64,000 nt of DNA from NCBI GenBank assembly GCA_030323885.1, contig CM059203.1:5518001-5582000 (forward strand). Reading direction: 5' to 3'. Made by a program: the position numbers and the translations under genes. Source of the DNA: Branchipolynoe longqiensis (Eukaryota > Annelida > Polychaeta > Phyllodocida > Polynoidae). The notes beneath the pieces are model-generated. The model made no database searches, was not told where the DNA came from, and worked only from the letters and a program-made list of their open reading frames with translations. Below, in pieces: positions 20,200 to 31,110 of the stretch (positions are counted from its first letter, which is position 1; every line of letters begins with the position of its first letter).

Positions 20200-20715
20200 C
20201 AGTAATAATAGAAGACAGGATAATTACATACATGAATAATATTTGCATAATTGGTTTAGACCTCACATAATTATTATTAGTATTATAAATATTATTAACA
20301 TGATTATTGATATTATTATGATATTAATATTATTATGATTATTAATATTGTATTTAAAATATATATAGATTCCAGCTACAAATAACAAAGGAACACGAGG
20401 TGGTAAATGGATTGGCAACATTTTATATATCGACCATTGGCTTGGTTATACCCGTACCGGTAAAGGGAAAATAGAGGCGAGTGGGGTGAGTCACATGCTC
20501 ATAGGAATATCGGCAAACGCAGGACCGCAGCGCATGAGAGCACAGGAATAATTATATCATCATAGCAAATCACAAAATTCCAACGGAACATGAACAAGTA
20601 TAATGTATTTTCCTCATCCTATATTCCTATACTCGTATAAAATAGTATGCACCCTATTCTTATTTGTATCATTATTGTTTATTGTAATGGTATTCATCAT
20701 TATATCTCATATATC
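20200..20715. other. AT-rich stretch without recognised features
   Basis: TATTATTA-type AT-rich DNA (20260-20370), then unique-looking sequence up to the LINE fragment. Confidence 0.5.
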
Positions 20716-21293
20716 TCGGACAAAAGATTACAAATGATGGGAGATGTGAGGAAGAAATTAAAAGAAGGATAACAATAGCCCGAACAACATTCTCCAAAAT
20801 GAATAGAGTGTTAACATCAAGTAAGATATTAATACAAACAAGGAAGCGTATTCTTCAGTGTTATGTGTGGTCTACTCTAATGTATGGGGCAGAGACATGG
20901 ACAATCTCTAAGAAAATGTACAAACGTTTAGCAGCATTTGAGATGTGGACTTATCGAAGGATGATGAAAATATCATGGACAAAGAAGATCACCAACAAAG
21001 AAGTTCTCAGAAAAATTAAAAATAAGAAAAGCTTGTTTGCCACTATACAGACAAAGAAACTTATTTATTTTGGCCACATCATTCGTCAGAGTTCAATATA
21101 CCGTACATTGTTGGAAGGGAAGGTGAATGGCAGCAGAGGGAGAGGGAGACCAAGAACATCATGGTTTACAAATATTTCACAGTGGACACGCTTGAATTAT
21201 TCACAGTCTATCAGAACAGCACAACATCGGGACAAGTGGAGAACCATTGCATCCAACCCTCGAATAGAGGATGGAACTATTGATTGATTGATT
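20716..21293 (+). mobile_element. 5'-truncated LINE C-terminus, RTE-like (longest copy)
   Basis: The open frame runs from YLGQKITNDGRCEEEIKRR (about 20721) through LIQTRKRILQCYVWSTLMYG, MWTYRRMMKISWTKK and LIYFGHIIRQ to the DGTID stop. This is the thumb and C-terminal part of an endonuclease/reverse-transcriptase LINE protein; the catalytic FADD region is not included. The 3' end is a tetranucleotide tail (ATTG repeats), typical of RTE-like LINEs. The shorter copies at 4142 and 11305 end at the same place. Confidence 0.9.
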
Positions 21294-21535
21294 CATCATT
21301 ATATTCATCATTATATTCATTATCTTTATATTCATTATCTTTATATTCATCATTATATTCATCATCATTATATTCATTATCATTGTATTCATTATCTTTG
21401 TATTCATCATCATTATATGCAGTATCTTTATATGCAGTATCTTTATACACAGTATCTTTATACACAGTATCTTTATATGGACTATATTTATATTCATTAT
21501 CTTTATATTCATCATCATTATATTCATTATAAATT
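21284..21535. repeat. TATTCATTATCTTTA microsatellite abutting the LINE tail
   Basis: ATTCATCATTAT, TATTCATTATCTTTA and TATGCAGTATCTTTA units are arrayed directly after the ATTGATTGATTG LINE tail. The repetitive Tyr/Ile/His or Ser/Leu frames are artefacts. Confidence 0.9.
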
Positions 21536-21839
21536 GGGCTACGACATAGGAGACAAGAAAGAGCCAAGACGAGGAGTGGTGGAAGCCTACCTTTATTTAC
21601 CGAGGCCCAACTGGCTGAGCAATAAACCGCCCTATCTACAGAAAAAGTTAAAATGGCGCCCGTGTATCACCGACACGCTCTGGCTGGCATCTGGCTAAGT
21701 GGTGGTGGCACCAGGATAGCGCAGCGGGTTCCGGCCCGCAGCAAATAGCACAATAAAAAATAAAAATAGGGCGTTATAATAAATAGCCGATTAAATGCAA
21801 GGATCCTAAACCCATATAGGAAAGAAGCTCCGCCCTTTT
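21536..21839. other. Unassigned segment between AT-rich arrays
   Basis: It contains GAAGCCTACCTTTATTTACC and AGCACAATAAAAAATAAAAAT and ends TCCGCCCTTTTAT. It looks like the end of an unknown retroelement in either orientation. No coding frame is supported. Confidence 0.35.
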
Positions 21840-22090
21840 ATATTCACAGTAATACATTATATATCACATCATTATATTCATTATATTTTCTATTAATTAT
21901 CTTTATATTCAATATCATTATATTCATCATTATATTCATTATCTTTATATTCATCATTATTATATTCATTATCTTTATATTAATCATCATTATATTCATT
22001 ATCTTTATATTCATCGTAATTATATTCATTATCCTTATCATTATTTTCATTATCATTATATTCATTATCATTATATTCAGCATCATAGTT
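21840..22090. repeat. TATTCATTATCTTTA microsatellite, second block
   Basis: The same AT-rich units as at 21284-21535, 300 bp downstream in the same orientation. The two blocks may be one array split by the intervening segment. Confidence 0.88.
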
Positions 22091-22173
22091 ATCCTGATTA
22101 TATCTACTCCCTACAGTCAACCCTTGTTTGTCCGGTCTACTTTGTTCCCAGCACCAAGTGTCAGAATAGCAAG

Positions 22174-22517
22174 AATTTGTTTTGTTTGTTGTTGTTTTAC
22201 GGCTTAGCAACATCTATGGTCATATCAGGACGGGTACCGACTTGTGACAGTGCGCACTCATGGTGACTTTAAAGTGCTGCCCCACTGGGAGACCAAACCG
22301 CCAGCACCATGACCTGATATCCTACTCAGTCACATTATCCTGACACTGAGCCAACCAGTCCTTGCCCTATCCTAATAATGCCGAGGGCCATGCTAGGAAG
22401 CGACAAGCATCAATTTTGTTAAGTCATTGCTTTGACTCGACCAGGGTTTGAAGCCACGATCCCATGGTCTACCAACACGGGAGACAGACGCTCAAACTCA
22501 TTCGGCCATCCCGTCTG
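22174..22517 (-). mobile_element. Full-length SINE-1 with probable target duplication
   Basis: A complete complement copy from the TTTGTTTTGTTTGTTG tail to the GGCCATCCCGTCTGGT head. The flanks AGAATAGCAAGAA and AGAACAACAAGAA form a 13-bp duplication with two mismatches. Confidence 0.87.
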
Positions 22518-22599
22518 GTCGCAGAACAACAAGAACAAAAATAAAATGTAACTAAAAAGCATGGGATTTTAATTGGTAGTGAAGCGACAAATATCAATA

Positions 22600-23060
22600 T
22601 GGTTTTGTTTTTTGGTGGTTTTTCTTCTTTCTTCGTCCAACTTTAGGGGTGGTAGGGGGAGGGGCAGGGTGCTCTTCGTGGCGTCTTGTGCAGTGGTGGT
22701 GTGGTGCGGCGGTGGCCCGGCAGGTGGCAATGCGTTTTTGGGGCCCACAGTCCTGTACCTCGACCGGAGAGCAAAGCGGGATCCGGTGCCGTTGGCAGCA
22801 GGGCCATGGGCGGCGCGTCGGTCCTTCAGGCCCCCGTCGCAGGGTGCATGGTCCAGGGTCAACAGAGCTCCTGGACCGGGGTGTCGTTGGCGGGTGTTAT
22901 TGCATCTGCGGCCCAAGCACCCACTCCATCGGTGGTCGAAGTGGGAACCGACGTTGTAGGTTTGGGGGTCGAGGCTGTCACACCCGGTGTATCCGACCCC
23001 GCACGGGGTTCCTGGTGTAGGTGCAGTGTCCGCCCCTCCTCCCGGTCCTTCCGGTATGTA
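22600..23060. other. GC-rich island with overlapping open frames
   Basis: About 460 bp of GC- and CpG-rich DNA, open in three plus frames (128, 123 and 132 codons) and one minus frame (177 codons). One plus frame contains SLAGVIASAAQAPTPSVVEV, which has the Ala/Val/Ser/Pro composition of a real or former protein, possibly a retroelement gag-like region. I cannot assign a family. It ends where the SINE-3 cluster begins. Confidence 0.3.
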
Positions 23061-23069
23061 TACTACTGT

Positions 23070-24112
23070 AGTGGTCTGCACTGACCTCAGGTAAGGAGCC
23101 ACATAGACAGGTAGGCGTGGGTAGTATGGTGATATCAGGGAGCCTAGGTGGTGTAATGGTTAGCACACTGGCCCGGAATGCAAAGAGATGTGGGTTCGAG
23201 TCCCGCTCTAGGTGTAATATTTCCAATTTTCATCAACCCAATGACACTACTGTGGTGGACTGCACTGAACTCTCAGGCAAGGAGCCACATAGACAGGTAG
23301 GCGTGGGTAGTATGGTGATATCAGGGACTCTAGGTGGTGTAATGGTTAGCACACTGGCCCGGAATGCAAAGAGATCTGGGTTTGAGTCCTGCTCTAGGCA
23401 CAATATTTCCCATTTTCATCACCCCCATGACACTGGTTGCCGTGACCATGATCCTGTACAAGCTATGCGCTGTATGGTTGTTGAACCTACCCTGTGTATG
23501 TATGTGTAAGTGCATTGCCTGTATGTATGCAATTGTAAGGACTAAAAGACTTACAATTCCTGGGGGACGAGTGTAGTGGTCTGCACTGACCTCTCAGGCA
23601 AGGAGCCGCATAGACAGGTAGGCATGGGCAGTACGGGGATATCAGGGAGCCTAGGTGGTGTAATGGTTAGCACACTGGCCCGGAATGCAATGAGATGTGG
23701 GTTTGAGTTCCGCTCTAGGCACAATATTTCCCATTTTCATCACCCCCATGACACTGGTTGCCGTGACCATGATCCTGTACAAGCTATGCGCTGTATAGTT
23801 GTTGAACCTACCCTGTCAATGTGTAAGTGCACTGCCTGTATGTATGTATGTATGTATGTATGTATGTATGTATGTATGTACTTGTAAGCATTAAAAGACT
23901 TACAATTCCTGGGGGACGAGTGTGGTAGTCTGCACTGACCTCTCAGGCAAGTAACCACATAGACAGGTAGGCGTGGGTAGTGTGGTGATATCAGGACACC
24001 TAGGTGGTGTAACAGTTAGCACACTGGCCCGGAATGCAATGAGATGTGGGTTCGAGTCCCGCTCTATGCACACTATTTCCCATTTTCTTCACCCCCATGA
24101 CACTACTATTAT
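23070..24112 (+). mobile_element. SINE-3 head-to-tail cluster (four units)
   Basis: Units begin at CTGCACTGACCTC or a variant near 23077, 23261, 23581 and 23931. All four keep the A box TGGTGTAA.GGTTAGCACAC and a B-box-like GGGTT.GAGT.C. The first unit lacks the long tail, giving a spacing of about 184 bp; the others are 320-350 bp. The third unit has an expanded TGTA repeat at 23841-23880. Confidence 0.88.
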
Positions 24113-24240
24113 TATTAATAGATACATTGACATCAGCTGATCAGGGCGCCACCTATGGGGAAATTCACGGAACTAATGGATGTGGGGGGGGGGGGAGGGA
24201 GTGTCACAATTCGGTGGAATTCACACTGTATTTAAAACGC

Positions 24241-24950
24241 CACCGGATGGGATGGCCGAGTAGGTAGAGCGCCAGCTTCCTACGCGGGAGGTCGTGGGCT
24301 TAATCCCCGACCGAGTCTAATCAATGACTTAGAACAATTGATACTTGTCGCTAACTAGATTGGTGCCCTTTACATTAAGTAGGATAGGGAAAGGGCTGGT
24401 TAGCTCAGTATCAGGATAATGTGATTGAGTGGGATATTGGGTCACGGTGCCAGCAGCCTGGTGTTTCCGTGGGACAGCACTATAAAGTCACCATGAGTGT
24501 GCACTGTCAAAAGTCAGTACCCATCCTGATATGACCTTAGGTGTTGCTAAGACATAGAACCCAAACAAGTAAACAAACCTTGTGGTGCAGCACTATAAAG
24601 CCTCCATGAGTGTGCATTGTAAACGTCGGTACTCATGCTGATATGACATTAGGTGTTGCTAGGACGTAAGACCCAAACAAACAAACCTAGAGGTGCAGCA
24701 CTAAATCCACCATGAGTGTGCACTGTCGCAAATCGGTACCCAACCTGATATGACCCTAGGTGTTGCCAGGGCATGGAACCCAAACAAGTAAGCAAACCTT
24801 GTGGTGCAGCACTATAAAACCACTATAAGTGTGCACTTGTCAAAATTCGGTACCCATCCTGATATGCCCTTAGGTATTGCTAAGACATGAAACCCAAACA
24901 AACATGATACGACCTTAGATGTTACCAGGACATTAAACTCCAACCAATCT
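24241..24950 (+). mobile_element. SINE-1 with tandemly repeated 3' tail
   Basis: A head (CACCGGATGGGATGGCC, degraded B box GGGCTTAATCC) and body are followed by about 4.5 tandem copies of the last 100-110 bp. Each copy runs from GTGCAGCACTATAAA through GTGTGCACTGTC and CCTGATATGACC to CCCAAACAAACAA. Confidence 0.87.
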
Positions 24951-25015
24951 TACAAATAGCGTTAACTTCAGTTAGACAGAAGCACTCAGCCCAGCCCCTA
25001 AGAAAAATAATGTAG

Positions 25016-25340
25016 CAGTTTGTTTGTTGTTGTTTTGCGTCCTAGCAACATCTAGGTACCGACTTGTGACAGTGCGCGCTCATGGCGACTTTATAGTGCT
25101 GCGCCATTGGAAGACCAGGCCACCAGCACCATGACCTGATATCCCACTCAGTCAAATTATCCTGACACTCAGCCAACCAGTCCTTGCCTTATCCTAATAA
25201 TGCCGAGCGCCTGGCTAGGAAGCAACAAGCATACATTTTTAAGTCATTGGTTTGACTCGACATGGGTTCAAACCCAAGACCCCACGATCTACCAACATGG
25301 AAGACGGATGCTCTAACTCATTCGGCCATCCCGTCTGGTC
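25016..25340 (-). mobile_element. SINE-1 copy with internal deletion
   Basis: A complement copy. It lacks about 15 bp between CAACATCTA and GGTACCGACTTG. The head GGCCATCCCGTCTGGT is intact. Confidence 0.87.
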
Positions 25341-25616
25341 TAAAGTACTAGTCGGGTGGGTGGGCGGAAAAATGGAAGACATAGTAGTAATGTTGTGAAG
25401 GCTTCCATGTCGCTGGCTCGCTTATAAGTATCGAGAGTGGCAAGCCAGTGACGGTGGCAAGAAAGGTGTGAAAGTTTGGTGACCAATCAGATGGATCGCC
25501 GGTGGACTCGTCTGTCCACCCAAAGTTGAGTCCAAAAGCACAGTGAGCTAGAGGTGGTAGCATGTCGTTCAGTCCCCCTGAATTATACGCAATGAAGCAA
25601 TTGCGACTAATCTTCC
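25341..25616. other. Unassigned stretch between two SINE-1 copies
   Basis: 276 bp of unique-looking DNA. No supported feature. Confidence 0.5.
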
Positions 25617-25945
25617 TATCAGACGCAGTGGCCAAATTGGTAGAGCGCAGACTTCCCATGTGGAAGGTCCGGAGTTGGAATCACAGCCGAGTCAAAGCAA
25701 TGACTTATGAAATTGATACTTCTCGTTACCTAGACTGGTGCTCGGCATTAATAGGATAGGGCAATAACTGGTAAGCACAGTGGCAGGATAATGTGACTGT
25801 GTGGGATATTGGGTCATGGTGCCGGTTACTTGGCCTCCCAGGTGGGCAGCACAAGAAAGTCGCCATGAATGCGCACTGTCACAAGTCTGTATCCATCCTG
25901 ATATGACCTTAGATGTTGGTAGGATGTAAAACAACACAAACAAAG
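25617..25945 (+). mobile_element. SINE-1 copy, ACCGGGCGCGG-type head
   Basis: The copy starts TATCAGACGCAGTGGCCAAA and ends AAACAACACAAACAAA. The B box is degraded (GAGTTGGAATCACAG). Confidence 0.83.
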
Positions 25946-26022
25946 ACATTATTCCATGGTTCTTAGTAGTTCTAAATACAAGAACATTAACATTTCTATA
26001 ATTTGAATATTTTGATCAGTTA

Positions 26023-26500
26023 TACCCCAGTCACATGAGAGCCTGCGTTTGCCGCCAACCTCCTTACGCCCAAAAGGTTGGCAACCACCCAGCATCCTAC
26101 TCGATACATTGATTCAAAACCGTGGTCGGCGCCAAGGCAGTCACTGGTCGGTGCCAAGGCGGCGGCGCCCTGGCGCCGACCACACAGCGAGCACGGCATT
26201 GCATGAGTTGGTGCCGCCAGATCGGAGCCAAGTCCGCGCCAACTCGCCAACCAAGAGGTCGGTTACCTGGCAGCACCAGGTCGGTGCCAGGTTGCCAACC
26301 ATTTTTGAATGGCCCCGACCGGACTGGTCGCAAGGAAGTTACAAGTGCAGCAGCTGCAACCTCCTTGCGCCCAAAATTTCCGAAATGGACACTGGGAGGT
26401 TGGCAACCTCGCGGTGCGAGGGCGTAAGGAGGACGTTAGTAGGACGTTTTGATGTCGCGAATCGATCGTAAGCGAATGGAGGCCTCGTGTGACTGGGGTA
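26023..26500. mobile_element. FB element 5
   Basis: The ends TACCCCAGTCACATGAG and the complement of CTCGTGTGACTGGGGTA are flanked by an exact TTA duplication (26020-26022, 26501-26503). The interior is dominated by GGTTGGCAACC and GGCGCC-type palindromes, with CCTCCTTACGCCC at the left and GGGCGTAAGGAGG at the right. Confidence 0.86.
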
Positions 26501-26503
26501 TTA

Positions 26504-26874
26504 TAATAACAAATATCCATGTAAAGAATGCCAGTTAAAATCAAGTGACCAGGTCTTAACAATTTATAGTTAATTTAAACTCTGATAGCGAGGTCATTCC
26601 GCATGACACTACATTTACAGATTGGTGGTTCTAATTATTCATGGTTCTAAATAACAGAATTAGATCGTAGCAGTGAATAGATTTGTGCTTTTTGTATTAT
26701 TTACATACATTTGATAGTAGAAGGAACTGCTTCTATCCAACCACGATGCAGGAGTAGTGTGATGCCTACGTCACACACAAATCCTCTATTGTACACACCC
26801 CTTCTCTTCAGGAAGCTTTGACTTTCGGTTTCCTCTGGAGCTTTGACTTCCGGTTCGCCAGTGCCCGGCCTGAC
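26504..26874. other. Unassigned stretch
   Basis: 370 bp without a recognisable repeat or exon, apart from a short direct repeat CTTTGACTTTCGGTT/CTTTGACTTCCGGTT near 26820-26855. Confidence 0.5.
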
Positions 26875-27385
26875 CCGGTGTAACGATTTCAACTTCCCCC
26901 CCCCTTCCCAAGTTACCCCCGGGAATCTGAAAACGTTTTAAAGTTCCCTCCGGGGAAATTCAAAACGTTTTCAGATTCCTGGGGGGGAAATTAAAAACAG
27001 TTTTCAGATTCCTCCCCCTATTTTCAAATTCCCCCCTCCGGGAATTTAAAATTGTTTAAAAAACTTTTAAAAAACGTTTTAAATTTCAGACCTATAATAT
27101 TTTTTTCTTAACCATCTTGGAGACTTTTTGTGTCATTTGTGGTTAAATATGTTTTATTGTACTAGTAATAATTTCCATTATGCTATTCTCTGTATATTAT
27201 AATATTTGTCATGAAAAATAACAAAAAAATATAAAAAAATTCCCCAAAAATGGGGGGGAGGGAAAGTTAAAACGAGGGAGGGAATTTGAAAACGTTTTCA
27301 AATTCCCCTGGGAGGAATTTGAAAACGTTTTCAAGTTCCCGGGGGGTAACTTGAATATGGGGGGAATTTGAAATCTTTACACCGG
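26875..27385. mobile_element. CG-TIR element, copy 3 (AACGTTTT-rich)
   Basis: The ends CCGGTGTAACGATTTCAAC and the complement of AATTTGAAATCTTTACACCGG are inverted. The arms repeat GAAAACGTTTTC and GGGGGAATTTG several times, so each arm is itself palindromic. It is non-coding, and it shares the terminal ACACCGGTGT with copy 4. Confidence 0.68.
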
Positions 27386-27887
27386 TGTCGCAGCTTGAGC
27401 GCCCTGCCAGTTTCAGCTGACTGCATACACTCAAACTCAAGGCATTGTCAATGGTCGTGAGCAATCTTCATACAGAAAATACAGAAGAAGTGAAATATCT
27501 CTAAAACCACATCACCTATTAACAAATCGCTTAGTACAAATATAGAAAACATCTTTACCAAAAAGATTATATTAAATTTATAAGGTTATGGTTCTTGATT
27601 TATATTTATTTTGAATAAAACTAATGTTTTACGCTGCGCGTACTGTCAAACTCAAGGCATTGTCAATGGTGGTGAGCAATCTTCATACAGAAAATACAGG
27701 AAAAGTGAAATATCTCTAAAAGCACACCACCTAGAAATAAATCGCTTGGTACACATATAGAAAACATCTTTACCAAAAACATTATATTAAATTCATAAGG
27801 TTAGTGACGATGCTGTTAGATTTTGACGCATGCACATGAAACTGACAGTCAGCTGAAACTGGCAGGGCGTTCAAACTGCGACACCGG
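27382..27887. mobile_element. CG-TIR element, copy 4
   Basis: The ends CCGGTGTCGCAGCTTGAGCG and the complement of CGTTCAAACTGCGACACCGG are inverted. The interior is the complement of the copy 1 interior (CTAGAAATAAATCGCTTGG, AAAACATCTTTACCAAAA) in two tandem units. Confidence 0.75.
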
Positions 27888-28021
27888 CGCGGTAACAGTG
27901 GGTGGGGCGTTTTTGGGCGTTACCATGGTGACTAGAAGTGAGTCAGCATTGTCCACATACCTGGACAGACTGGGAACCAGCTACGTGAGACAGTGGCTGT
28001 ATTCGTGTTCGACTGGGAGCT

Positions 28022-28130
28022 CATAAATGTGTGTTCGACTGGTACCGGGGTGGGAGATAGCAGTAGGGGTGGGGTGGGGTGGGGATCAGGGTGGTGAGGT
28101 GGGGGAGGGGGTTCTCTGGAGAAGAAAAAG
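28022..28130. repeat. G-rich tract
   Basis: GGGGTGGGAGATAG, GGGGTGGGGTGGGGTGGGG and GTGGGGGAGGGGG provide several G-runs and quadruplex potential. Confidence 0.7.
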
Positions 28131-28314
28131 AATACGGTAATATAAATATAAATAATACTGGCCGTAGCGGGGAGAGAGATCAATACCATAGCGAACGTCC
28201 CAGAAGTTGACTCTCTTATCATACATCTGAGTCACGGAACACGGAGTGAGTTGCAGGCGAGCATCTGATGGCCACAGTACACCATCCTCTGAAAAGAGCG
28301 GAAAGAAAAAATTT

Positions 28315-28430
28315 AAGCTTATTTTATTTAACAAAATTTATAGAGCACATTGATTTTAGCATCGGCTATTGGATGTCAAACATGGTAATTCTGACATATT
28401 TCGTCTGGAGAAGAAGACAGCGGGATCATA
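28315..28430 (-). mobile_element. SINE-2 3' fragment
   Basis: On the complement it spans ATGTCAGAATTACCATG to GTTAAATAAAATAAGCTT. The rest was lost next to an FB element. Confidence 0.75.
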
Positions 28431-28956
28431 TAGCCCTGTCACATTACGACATTTCTCTCCAACGCGCGTCGACATGTGCCAATTTTGGGCAAAACGTCGG
28501 GAAGCGTTACGCGGGTGTTGGTCGCACGTCGGTACACTTTGAGTGACAGCGACGGTCGCACCCACACGTTGGCACGCGCTGGCGCGCGTCGAATGTTTTG
28601 TGCTTGTTTTGTGCTTTTGACTCGCACCAACGTCTGGGTGCGACCGTTATGGGGACGTTAGGCGCACATCGAGATCCGTTGGACACGCTGGAATAACGTT
28701 ATACGGATGCTATGGGCACACCGCGCACACGTGACGGTCGTTCCCACACGTTGCGCCAAATTGTTGCTTTGTTGTTTTATGTCCTAACTACATCTAAGGT
28801 CATATCAGGACAGAGCGCCAACCTCTTTTTGTTTTTTTCCGCCACGCATCGCCACACGTTGGCCATGCGCTACTAAAATGCTGCGCTGACATCGAACTTC
28901 CGCCGAAAAGTTGGACGTGTCTCGACGCGTACAACTTATTTTGCGCCGTATGCCGA

Positions 28957-31108
28957 AATCAATTCAATTCAATTCTTTTATTTTAACTCTCTGCAAGGTA
29001 TGTTTACAATAAATTGAGGTGATACAATAAATGCATACGAATTCCTTACAGACAGAAAGGATCCCAGAAAAGCGATGCTTATCTAGCTGGTCTCCATGAT
29101 GTGAATGAACAAGTGATGACAATAACAAATTATTAAACTTAAGCTACATTTTTAACTAATGATTATGATGAGCTACTGATGCGTCTCTTCACAGTTAGTA
29201 AAAAACAAAGTAATGATAGGAATATTATATGGATATTGTGTCATGGATTCATGTACTTACATGCAGTATCAGTAGTTATTTTGCATGTATGTTAATAGGG
29301 GTATTATATATATTCTTTACTGGTAATCGATTTAGTATGCATTGAGATAGCTTATCTTTAGTTTTTTACAGAAGTTTTTCAAAGTTTGAAGGTTTCTAAT
29401 CTCTACTGGTATTGAGTTCCAGATATTGGTTCCTTGGTTTTCAGTTGTTATTTTGCCATATTTGTTTCTAGTGTGTTTGTGATGTATGTTATTTATCTGT
29501 CGTGTGTTATGGGAATGGACCTGATTGTTTTCTTTGAAGAGATTATCAAATATTTCAGGGAGGAGGCCATTCTTTTGCTTGTAAACAAATTTTGCAATGT
29601 ATATTTTATAAATGTCAGTTACCATAAGTAAGTCCAGGTCTTTATGAAGTGATTTAGTTGGGGTGAGATAGTCTTTGCTATACAGTATTTTCAAGGCTCT
29701 GTTTTGTTGTGTCTGTATCTTTTTTAGGGTTGATGATTTGGCTCTCCCATACACCTCTATACCATACTGGATTTTGGAGTAAACGTATGCATAGTATAGT
29801 AATTTTTTATTTTCCTCATGTACCCGTCGTCTGATTATTTTAAATGAGTTAGCCGTTTTAATTATTGAATTATTTAAGTCATCAATATGTTCATCCCAGT
29901 TGAGGTTCTCATCTAGAATTATACCTAGGTATTTCACAGAAGGGACTCTCTTTATTGTGTTATTGTTTATCTTTATGTTGTTTAGGTAATCAGGAATGGT
30001 TGTACTTCTGCTTTTAAATATTGTGTAGCATGTTTTGTTCAGGTTTACTGTTAATTTGTTATCATTGCACCATGTAAATATGTCTGAAAGGAATGTTTTA
30101 ATTGAATGTTTTAGTTGTTTGGGTGAATTTGAGGTTATGAAGCCGTTGGTATCATCTGCAAATAACCTTGTTTTGACATCTTGTTTTGTACAGTTGACTA
30201 TATCATTTGTGTAGATCAAAAATAGGAGAGGTCCCAGGACAGAACCTTGGGGGACACCATTGCTGATTGAGTTTAGCTTGGATCGTTTACCGTTTATGTA
30301 TGTAAATTGCTTTCTATTGCTTAGGTAACTCTCAAACCATTTAAGTCCCTGGCCTCGAATTCCGTTGTGCCTAAGTTTTGAGAGTAGGATGTCATGGTCT
30401 ACGGTATCAAATGCTTTGCTCAGGTCTAAGTAGACTCCTGCAACATGTTTCCCATTTTCAAGGTCTTGTAGTATGTTGTCTAAGATTTCAGTCAGAGCCA
30501 TTATTGCTGAGTGATTCTCTCTAAATCCAAATTGGTATTTGTATAATATTTTGTATTTGTTAAGAAATTGGTAAACTCTTTTGTACATTAGTTTTTCCAT
30601 TAATTTGTTTAGGGTACTGAGTAGGCTGATTGGCCTGTAGTTATCAACTAGGTATTTCTCATTTTTCTTATGGATGGGTATTACTTTTGCAACTTTGAGA
30701 TTTTCAGGAACAGTAGCATTTGCAAATGATAGGTTTATTATGTGGGAGATAGATGGTGCGAGTAGAGTGTCACACTCTTTGATTATTTTTGGCGAGATAT
30801 TGTCATGTCCGCTTGACTTATTAGGATTTAGTTTCTTTATTTCTTCTAGGGTTTCTTGTTCATTGGTGGGACTAAGAAAAAAACTATGTGAATTTGGGTG
30901 TTTAAGATATTGCTTGTGTGCTATGCTATTACTGGTGTGTTTTGCTGCAAGTTTTTCACCAATTGAACAGAAGTGTTCATTTAATGTGCTGGCGATATCT
31001 TCATTGTTTGTCATTGTTTTATTGTTATAGATTAGCTTGTCAATTTGATTTTTCATTTTTGCTTTATGTGGGTTGATGATGTCCCCAAAGATTTTCCAGA
31101 AATGTCGT
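28957..31108 (-). mobile_element. CR1/jockey-group LINE, 5' truncated
   Basis: The coding part is 29332-31110. The 3' non-coding region extends to an AATTC/GAATT repeat at 28960-28975, a microsatellite-like 3' end as in CR1-type LINEs rather than poly-A. GAAAT on both sides may be a short target duplication. The endonuclease domain and 5' part are missing. Confidence 0.82.
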
Positions 31109-31110
31109 AA
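29332..31110 (-). CDS. LINE reverse transcriptase (partial, open)
   Basis: About 590 codons are uninterrupted. The reverse-transcriptase core is complete. With residues counted from the in-frame ATG at 31233, it shows KVIPIHKK (183-190), NYRPISLLS (198-206), YLDLSKAFDTVDHD with the first catalytic Asp (268-281), NGVPQGSVLGPLLFLIY (325-341) and FADDT with the catalytic Asp pair (358-362). A thumb and the C-terminal IWNSIPVEI region follow. The enzyme would copy its own RNA at a nicked target, but no endonuclease is encoded here. The first 41 residues from that ATG come from FB and flanking DNA, so true LINE sequence starts near HFWKIFGD. The intact frame suggests recent insertion. Confidence 0.9.
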   Translation of the reverse strand, partial: LRHFWKIFGDIINPHKAKMKNQIDKLIYNNKTMTNNEDIASTLNEHFCSIGEKLAAKHTSNSIAHKQYLKHPNSHSFFLSPTNEQETLEEIKKLNPNKSSGHDNISPKIIKECDTLLAPSISHIINLSFANATVPENLKVAKVIPIHKKNEKYLVDNYRPISLLSTLNKLMEKLMYKRVYQFLNKYKILYKYQFGFRENHSAIMALTEILDNILQDLENGKHVAGVYLDLSKAFDTVDHDILLSKLRHNGIRGQGLKWFESYLSNRKQFTYINGKRSKLNSISNGVPQGSVLGPLLFLIYTNDIVNCTKQDVKTRLFADDTNGFITSNSPKQLKHSIKTFLSDIFTWCNDNKLTVNLNKTCYTIFKSRSTTIPDYLNNIKINNNTIKRVPSVKYLGIILDENLNWDEHIDDLNNSIIKTANSFKIIRRRVHEENKKLLYYAYVYSKIQYGIEVYGRAKSSTLKKIQTQQNRALKILYSKDYLTPTKSLHKDLDLLMVTDIYKIYIAKFVYKQKNGLLPEIFDNLFKENNQVHSHNTRQINNIHHKHTRNKYGKITTENQGTNIWNSIPVEIRNLQTLKNFCKKLKISYLNAY

